DNA from: Daucus carota subsp. sativus
Taxonomy: Eukaryota; Streptophyta; Magnoliopsida; Apiales; Apiaceae
Assembly: GCF_001625215.2 (NCBI RefSeq)
Contig: NC_030384.2
Location: 45,232,390-45,296,389, forward strand
Direction of reading: 5' to 3'
DNA length: 64,000 nucleotides
Shown here: positions 57,063-64,000 of the stretch, piece after piece
Position numbering within the stretch: position 1 is the first letter of the stretch
How the letters are laid out: every line of letters starts with the position of its first letter
Position numbers and translations under genes: made by a program
Notes under the pieces: generated by a model
The model's database searches: none
Seen by the model: only the letters and a program-made list of their open reading frames with translations
What the model was told of the DNA's origin: nothing

Positions 57063-59547
57063 TCAAATGGTTAATCGAACCCTAACAGAACTTCTCCTGA
57101 GCCATAAATCATACATAACCATGTCAAATGCATCAAAAGTAACAGAAGGCGTATGCCATTGAAAGTGTTCTCTGACCTTTAATACATTGCGTTGTAATCT
57201 AGAATGATCATTAAAGGTTATCCCTTTAAGGACTTGCTTCAGCAATGGGATATCTAGTGTAGGGACGATGACTGAAAAACTCTTCCAATTCAATATGTCC
57301 GCGAATGGAAGATCATAATGGTTGGCAATGATTACAGGGACACAACCGTAATATAACGCATCCCCAATGCGAGCTGTGTTCACTTCAAAACCTTTAACAT
57401 GCAGACAGAACTTACTCCTTAGAAGCTCTTCGGCATAAGGTGTTTTGAGACGACCAGAATGAACAGAGATCTCAGAATCATTTCCCCATACTTCAACAAG
57501 TTTTTCTCGTACTGGGGAGTTTATTGACCCTGCAAAGAAGACTAACCTATTCCTGAAATGAATAAGAGAACTCTATGTTATCTTTCTTTAAAAAGTAAAA
57601 TATATAATATGAGTATATATTTTTAGAACACTTGGCTTCAGCCTAGTGGTTACAAGGTTCAAGTTTAAATATATAAAGGGCCAAAGGGGCATTTGCAAAT
57701 TGCAAGTTGAATTAGCTATTAGATACCTAAATATGCAAGTCTAGATTTAGTTACCATTTATAAGGTAGTTGTAGATCAAAATCAAAATAAGCAATGGTAT
57801 AACAAAAAATTAGTACGAGTGCGTTAAATCTTTTGAAGGGACAAGTCACAAGAGGAATTATAACCGATGAGATTATGATATTGATATGGTATCAGTATCT
57901 GATTTCGTTTACTTTTGGATGCCACTGCTATGCTAGTCATATTGTGAAATTGCTTATATTGTTAACCACCTAAACCATCCTATAGTCGGGCTACATGAGT
58001 AGAAAAGGGACTGAAGACAGTGTCGCACCTTTTTGTTGGTGCAATTTTTGGTGGCTCCCCTTGCCTCGGCCAGATTTGTGGCAAGCATACATCCTTATGA
58101 GCATAATACGAAGATAGGAAATAACTTGACGAACATACGACTTGAATGGCATTTAATTTTACTTCATCTGCTTTGTCCATAGCAGATCGTCCAATGGAAT
58201 GACAAGCAACATAAAAATGGTCTGCTCCACCAGTCCGATTCCAGAAGGGATAGCTGTGACTAATGTTGAAGATGTAATCTCTGACAAAATCTTGGATACC
58301 ATTGATTCCCACTCGCGGGTCATGCCTCAACCTCGCAATTGAAAAAGGTAGAAAGAATAGATCTGCTTCTAATGGATCCTCTGTTATAAAATGGCTCTTA
58401 ACAAGAACCTTTTTAAAGTAACTTTCACTGGCATAGTTTCCCGTAGGTTCAAAATCCACAGGCAAGAGCACATTAGCAAATGGATCGTCTTCAGAATGAG
58501 GATAGATGTAAATCTTAAAGCTCCTGCTCATATCTTTATAGTTTTCCATAAATATGTCTTTGTCATGGAACACCTCATTATTCACACTGTATCCTGGCAT
58601 TGAAAATTAGTCCGTCCAAACCAAAGAGGTTAAGCAATTAATCGCATTACAGACAAAGAAATATTGATATGTACCAATTACCATAAATCTCAAAAAATTC
58701 CCTCCCCATCCACCAATAACTAGTACCATTACTTTTACGGCATTACTTTACTAGGACACCCAATAGTATTAATGAACTAATTACTCTAACTATATCTTGC
58801 ATTTACAGTGTGGATAAAACTAGACTCCAAGGGTCACTTCAAATATGATAATACTAGGCAACCAAGCTAAGCACTTTAATCGACCAAAAAGCCCTTTTAA
58901 GACCCAAAAGCAGCTTTGTAACTACAGTAACAGCCACTAAATCGCTTAATCAGACTACATGATATTCATCACAAAACGTAATATTCTGAAACAAACAAAA
59001 TACCTCATTCACAAAAATCCACATTCAATAATCTTCCCCTACCCGAAACTTCTGATCACAAAGGCCTTAATCAATATCAAGTCTCTAAATTCTTGATACA
59101 ATTACCACTTAAGTACACTCACGATTATCACCGCACCCCATGTCATAAAAATTCAAACTTGCAACAATTAACAATCTCATAAACACTGTTACACATCAAA
59201 AAACAACAAAATGAAAAACAAAAAGTACCTGCAGACTCAAAACTGAGTTGGGTGGTGGAAAGGCGAGGGCTTTCTTGTAAATTAGCAAGATTTGAAGAAA
59301 CATTGTTGAGAGGGATTGTAAGCAATGAGTTGGTAGGTGGGTAATTAAGTGAAGAAGAGATGGTGTGTTTGAGAAGAAGAGGAGGGGTTTGATTGGTGAA
59401 AAGATTAGAGGTTGAAGAGATGTAGAAAATGATGGCTAGAGAGGTGACTAAAGCTAAGCTTGTGGGTATTAAAAATAATGTTCTTCTTGATTCTGATAGT
59501 CTCCGGCGAGATAGCAGGGAATATATAAGTACCAATGAACGAGTCAT
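57063..59547 (-). CDS. GT47 exostosin-like glycosyltransferase
   Basis: Three exons (59547-59229, 58593-58029, 57552-57063) join in frame to 457 residues. After a short basic cytosolic tail comes one signal-anchor helix (about 23-43, LFLIPTSLALVTSLAIIFYI), giving the type II topology of Golgi glycosyltransferases. A stem follows to about 105. The exostosin domain (about 125-440) shows FKIYIYPHSEDDPF, DPLEADLFFLPFSIARLRHD, PFWNRTGGADHFYVACHS and the C-terminal DALYYGCVPVIIANHYDLPF. Plant GT47 members add galactose, arabinose, xylose or glucuronic acid to wall polysaccharides; which sugar this one transfers cannot be told from sequence. It ends convergently with the syntaxin gene. Confidence 0.92.
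57625..57680 (+). other. Short SINE-like fragment in a GT47 intron
   Basis: TCAGCCTAGTGGTTAC (A-box-like) followed closely by AGGTTCAAG (B-box-like). The spacing is too short for an intact promoter, so at most this is a deleted relic. Confidence 0.2.
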
Positions 59548-60180
59548 TTGAGTCGCCTGAGGGCTGAGGGGACGAGTTAACTGAGTTATGGCAGGAAGAT
59601 TTTCAAGTTAGAAATTTAATTTTGTTCGTTTTAATTCTGATGAAAGTTGTTGTTCGTAGTTAAAGATGGAAGAAGTTGTTCGTAGTTAAAAGTCTTTCTA
59701 TTCTGGTCAAAGGTGGACGTGATTGTGGCATGAAAGGGAAAAACAGGAAGAAATCTAGAAATTTGACAGAGCAATATTTGTGTTAGTTAGGTGATGTTTA
59801 ACTATTTATAAAAGTATAAAATTTAGCTTAAATTTTATAACATAAATTAGATATAAGATGACAATTCTAAAAAAAGAAAGACATAAGACGATCCATTTCC
59901 AATGAAAATTAAATTGTTTGATAAAATATTGATTATATTTAAATTAATTGTAATTTTTAATTGAAATTATAATAAAGATAATATTCTTTAAGACTTTAAC
60001 ATAAAAAGTATTTGATAAATTTGCCTTTAAGAAAATTATAATCATTATTGATAAGAAAAATTCTCAAATATCACGTATCAAACTGAATAGTTCCAAATGT
60101 AATTACTTAAAACAAAAGTCTTTTAGACACATAAAATTATCGAATGAATTTGCAATTTTTACTTAGATCATAAAATTTAG
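59548..60180. other. Upstream region of the GT47 gene
   Basis: 5' UTR and promoter of the minus-strand gene, followed by AT-rich DNA. It ends at the left target-site duplication (60172-60180) of the next element. No ORF. Confidence 0.4.
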
Positions 60181-60989
60181 AGGTAATTGCATATCGCACC
60201 CCCAACTATCGTTCAAAAACGATATTCTACACATATTTTGGGAAATTCAACTCGCACCCCATATCTTTACATTTCAATAACGATACGCACCCTCGTCCGT
60301 TAAATTCCGTTAAAATACTCCCTCCGTCTCAATTTACATGTCCCTTTTGCTTTTCGAGAAATCAAATTGACTAATTTTTGACCAACTATTAGAAAATATT
60401 TATTTATTACTTAAGGAAATAGTAATTTACATATTAAAATAGACTATATTTACTTTTTTATGATTTTTTTTAAAATTTTTGTGATCAGTTTTTCCAAAAA
60501 AAAATAATAAAAATTTATATATTTTATTCAATATATAATTTTATGTATTATTTCTGATAAATATCACATAATTTTTATTTTTTATATTTAAAATAGTGTA
60601 TATTTTAAGTACTTAATACACATATCACTAAAAATTTAAAATCATATGATATGTAAAATCATTTGGATTTGGGAATAGCTTAATTAAACAATTTTTTTTA
60701 AAATATCATCAAAAAGTAAATCTAGTCTATTTTAATATGCAACTTTCTATTTCCTAAATAAATAAATAAATATTTTTTAATAGTTGGTTAAAAATTAGTC
60801 AATTTGACTCCTCGAAAAGCAAAATGGACATGTAAATTGAGACGAAGGGAGTATTTTAACAGAATTTAACGGAGGGAGTGCGTATCGTTATTGAAATGTG
60901 AATACGGGGGTGCGAGTTGAGTTTCACACAGTATGGGTACAATATCGTTTTTGAACAATAGTTAGAGGGTGCGATATGCAATTACCTCT
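60181..60989. mobile_element. TIR element (Mutator-like MITE) split by a Stowaway insertion
   Basis: Inverted ends AGGTAATTGCATATCGCACCC and the matching right end, with further mirrored blocks (AAAAACGATATT, ACTCGCACCCC, AACGATACGCACCC). AAAATTTAG flanks both sides (60172-60180, 60990-60998), a perfect 9-bp duplication; a slightly shorter duplication is possible because of terminal overlap. The arms are about 137 bp each and are separated by the Stowaway-like element. Confidence 0.8.
60318..60851. mobile_element. Stowaway-like MITE nested in another TIR element
   Basis: Ends CTCCCTCCGTCTCAATTTAC and the inverted GTAAATTGAGACGAAGGGAG, with TA on both sides (60316-60317, 60852-60853). The arms stay complementary for over 100 bp (TTTTTGACCAACTATT and its inverse). 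Its 534 bp fold into an almost continuous hairpin. Confidence 0.85.
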
Positions 60990-60998
60990 AAAATTTAG

Positions 60999-61488
60999 GA
61001 TTGAATCCGAATAATACTATTAAAATTTCAGAATAAATTTAGGCTACGCAAAACACGCGTAAGAGCATTTCCAACCATTGAAAGCCCTTGGTTAAAAGAT
61101 GAGTTGACATACTTAAAATAAAAAAATTTAGCCAACAGTTCGAAAAACTCAACTCCAACCATGCTCAGCTGTTGTCTATAAATTTAGCCAACCTCCTATG
61201 GATGGCTAAATTTGTCGAACCTCTACAGGTCTGTAAGGAAATTTGTAGGAAGATTGCACATCATTTATTACCATATTGAACTGATATATTCTATTTTAAC
61301 AATCTAAAATATTAATAACATACTATTTTTAAATTATAGTCAACTAATATAACCAATACCATTAAAGCAAAATGTCTTACAGGTTCAGCAAATTTTACAT
61401 AATATCTTACGAACACCGTTGGAGATGCTCCAATGTTTTCTAATTTTCTTGCAAAGACAAGAATGGCGACGTTTAGTGTAGTTTAGCG
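60999..61488. other. Intergenic DNA between two TIR elements
   Basis: No gene seen. Ends with GTTTAGCG (61481-61488), the left duplication of the next element. Confidence 0.4.
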
Positions 61489-62430
61489 TAGGGCTGAGCA
61501 AAAAACCGAAACAAACCCGAAATCGAACCGAAACAAGTAAAAACCGGTGAAAACCGAGTCGAGAAAAACCGATCCAAAACCGAAACCGAAAAATAAAAAA
61601 CCGAAGATGTTATGGGTTTGGTTCCGGTTATTGGTTAAAACCGAACCGGAAAAAACCGAACCGAACCGATTATTTAAATAAATAAATATAATATATATAA
61701 TATATATTATATGAATTTAAAAATAATTTCGAAAAAATAAATATATTACATTTTATAAGTTTGGGCTACTTATGTGTTGGAATGAATTGGTTGATATTTT
61801 CTAATGAAAGGCTGAAAAGAGTAGCCTTGGTATTTATCAAGAGTTAGCCTCCGAGTTGGCCTTGCATCTTGCCAGAATGCCTGGAATGTAGCATGTGCCT
61901 TCTCTATGCTTTGCTTGCAGCTTAATAAGTGTAATTCTATAACAGCACTAATGTGTGTACTGAAAACTATTTTTACAATAAGTTCATGTCGATGAAAAAT
62001 GGTGCAAAAAATCTGTTCTGTTGAATGAGTCTTGATGTGTCCACTTTGTTTAATTTGGCTGGCTGGTTTGCATCAAGCAGCAGAAGCATCATCGATGTTC
62101 TAATTATGCTCTGGATATCATACACAACTTGTTTAGACTTGTTGCTTGAGCCCCTGGCATATGCAGATCAATTATGTTCAAACTTGAATTATATTAATTA
62201 TCTAGAGTATGCGCATCAATTTTTCTCGTTCGTATATTATTTTTCATTTTTATATACATCGGTTTTATAACCGAAACCGAGCCGATTACAACCGAACCGA
62301 AGTTTTTAAACTGAAACCGAAACCGAATCCGAACCGGTAGTTGCGGTTTTCGATTTTAAAAACCGAAGATATATGGTTGCGGTTCCGGTTTTACCCCGAA
62401 ACTGAGCCCAACCGGCCACGCTCTCCCCTA
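61489..62430. mobile_element. Non-autonomous hAT-like element with CCGAAAC arms
   Basis: 942 bp. Starts TAGGGCTGAGCA and ends CGCTCTCCCCTA (inverted). Perfect 8-bp duplication GTTTAGCG on both sides (61481-61488, 62431-62438), diagnostic of hAT-type insertion. The arms are AAACCGAACC-type repeats; the core of about 500 bp (61740-62260) is non-repetitive and has no transposase ORF. It lies immediately upstream of the methyltransferase-like gene, probably in its promoter or leader. Confidence 0.88.
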
Positions 62431-62495
62431 GTTTAGCGCGAGGGTTTAAGTTCATCGCCGCACAAAAATCAGATCCCGAGGCCGAGAAATCACAA

Positions 62496-63986
62496 ATGGA
62501 TACAGAGAAAACAAACCCTAACACTCTCCAAGTAGAAGAAGACGATGACCCTCCAATGTTAAGCCCTCAAGCAATTGAAGCACTCAGAGAGCTACTCGCG
62601 GAGCAGAATCGCACAATCGACACTGATTCCGGTGCCACCGCCGTCTCCGGTGGAGACGTGGCGTTGGTGACGGAGGATTGGCGGCTCAGCCAGTTCTGGT
62701 ACGACCGCGAAACTGCCGAGACCGTTGCGAAAGAAGTCCACGCTCTTTGCTCGTCTATTGATTCGCCTTCTGTGGCGTGTCTTGCTTGTCCTACTTTATA
62801 TGTTTACCTCAAGGTCTTTACTTGCTCATAAACTTATCTGTATCTGTTTGCGTAAATATATCGTGTTTCGGTTATTTTTTATGCTAGATGCTTGTGTTTG
62901 GTTGTGTAATTTGTGTAAATTAGTTTTTGTGGAGATTTTAATTTAGAATTCAGAGCAATTGTTTTCATTTTGTTGCTTAGTTAAAAATATAAGTATAGAA
63001 ACGAGATGAAGAATATAGAAATTGAGAGCTGTTGATTTGCTGTGTTATGTATCACGATTCATAACTATTTTTATTTTTTATTTTTGGGGGTGTTGATTTG
63101 ATGAAATCATTTTTTGTACTGTATTTATGTGTATGGAAGGTATGGCGTTGACAAAATGTCAACTCAGACTTTATTATATCACTTTAGGTTGTTAGGTGAA
63201 GAAGAGTAGAACACTATTGTGTTGCACTAAGGGTGTGTTCACTTGGATGGAATGGAATGAGGGGAGAATGGAATGAAAAATTATATAGAAATTTTATGGA
63301 GAAAGAAGAAAGTATGAGCTAATAGTGACTAAATATGAATGAGTTCAATTTTTTTGTGATAAAGATTGTAAAGAAATATGATGTAGAGATGGAATGAGCA
63401 TTCCTTTCAAAACATGTGGGATAGAATTCTAGTTAAAATAGAAGGAATGGAATGATTGAAGGAATGAAAATTGTATACATTTTCTTTGATCAATACTATT
63501 TTTGAATACAAAATTCATTCCATTCTCCCTCCATTCCATTCACTCCAAGTGAACACAACCTAAGAGGTGGTAAGATTTTGTGGTATCTGAATTGGTGAAG
63601 GTTGCAGAGACATCAATTCCTTCTGCCGGTTGCTATTTTGCCCTCTATTCTTTTTTGGGTAAAGCTCGATATGTTTCTAACTTTGCTTGTGCTTTGTCAA
63701 AATGTGTTTTGTGTATCGTGTGCCTTGAACTATATGTGTGGTGACTGTCTAGTTGTTATACTTCTACACTTGTTCATTTCTTTATTATGTGCATCCATGG
63801 ACTTAGTGTGTTTCTGGTTACTTACAGAAACTTCATCCTAATATACCCGTGCAACTTCTAGAGTATGACAAACGTTTTGAGAAGTATGGAAGCGAGTTCA
63901 CCTTTTATGACTACAATGAACCAGAAGAGCTCCCATCTTCACTGAAGCATGCATGTCAAATTGTGGTTGCAGATCCTCCTTACCTG
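62496..63986 (+). CDS. eEF1A lysine / N6-adenine-type methyltransferase-like protein (partial, EFM5/EEF1AKMT1-like)
   Basis: Exons 1 (62496-62813) and 2 (63828-63986) are visible; the rest lies beyond the window. The N-terminus is acidic (VEEDDDPPMLSPQAIEALRE), followed by DWRLSQFWYDRETAE, which is characteristic of this family, then LLEYDKRFEKYG and the catalytic-loop motif VVADPPYL (the NPPY/DPPY-type motif of amino-methyltransferases). Yeast Efm5 and human EEF1AKMT1 methylate a lysine of translation factor eEF1A; older annotations call it N6-adenine DNA methyltransferase 2. Function in plants is inferred. Exon 2 ends at a GT donor (CTG/GTGAGA). Intron 1 holds a MITE, and a hAT-like element ends 66 bp before the ATG. 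Confidence 0.88.
63231..63560. mobile_element. Tourist-like (PIF/Harbinger) MITE in an intron
   Basis: Ends GGGTGTGTTCACTTGG and CCAAGTGAACACAACC, flanked by TAA on both sides (63228-63230, 63561-63563). Mirrored GGAATGGAATG/CATTCCATTC blocks inside. Located in intron 1 of the methyltransferase-like gene. Confidence 0.85.
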
Positions 63987-64000
63987 GTGAGAAAAATAGT

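Overview
The window is nuclear DNA from a flowering plant, most likely a core eudicot. It is AT-rich. The genes carry many short GT-AG introns, and the intergenic DNA is packed with short plant transposons. Introns were placed by hand from splice signals and reading-frame continuity; the resulting proteins are full length for their families (765 aa MetE, 1044 aa MCTP, 628 aa GH3, 303 aa syntaxin). I could not fix the plant family.

Layout. 1-114 is the 3' coding tail of an unidentified + strand gene. About 0.8-6.6 kb is repeat-dominated: a SINE, then a 2.6 kb terminal-inverted-repeat element (1503-4120) holding a CCGAAAC-rich hAT-like fragment and a non-autonomous Helitron. 7960-11541 (+) is cobalamin-independent methionine synthase with a 5' leader intron. 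Convergent to it, 13079-21314 (-) is a 12-exon gene for a protein of about 1083 aa with three RRMs and a large, internally duplicated N-terminal half. One of its introns holds a second Helitron copy. 24243-28328 (+) is a BPA1-like RRM protein with a Mutator-like foldback element just upstream. 30937-32391 (-) is an intronless PPR protein. 35547-38681 (+) is an intronless MCTP of the QUIRKY/MCTP16 type. 44092-48278 (+) is a secreted GH3 beta-glucosidase/exo-glucanase with one GC-AG intron. 48808-50079 (-) is a Lys/Glu-rich repetitive protein. 52807-56704 (+) is a plasma-membrane syntaxin of the SYP13/SYP1 type. 57063-59547 (-) is a GT47 exostosin-like glycosyltransferase. 62496 onward (+) is the start of an eEF1A-lysine-methyltransferase-like gene, cut by the window edge, with a hAT-like element inserted 66 bp before its ATG.

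The genes are an ordinary collection of independently transcribed plant genes; I see no operon or dedicated multi-gene system. Loose themes are endomembrane and cell-wall functions (MCTP, syntaxin, GT47, GH3) and RNA binding (two RRM proteins, one PPR). The most unusual structures are the palindromic GTTGCAA-rich foldback element at 23.1-24.1 kb, the duplicated basic module of the three-RRM protein, the two oppositely oriented Helitrons with an internal duplication, nested TIR elements with clear target-site duplications, and the tandem-repeat Lys/Glu-rich protein.
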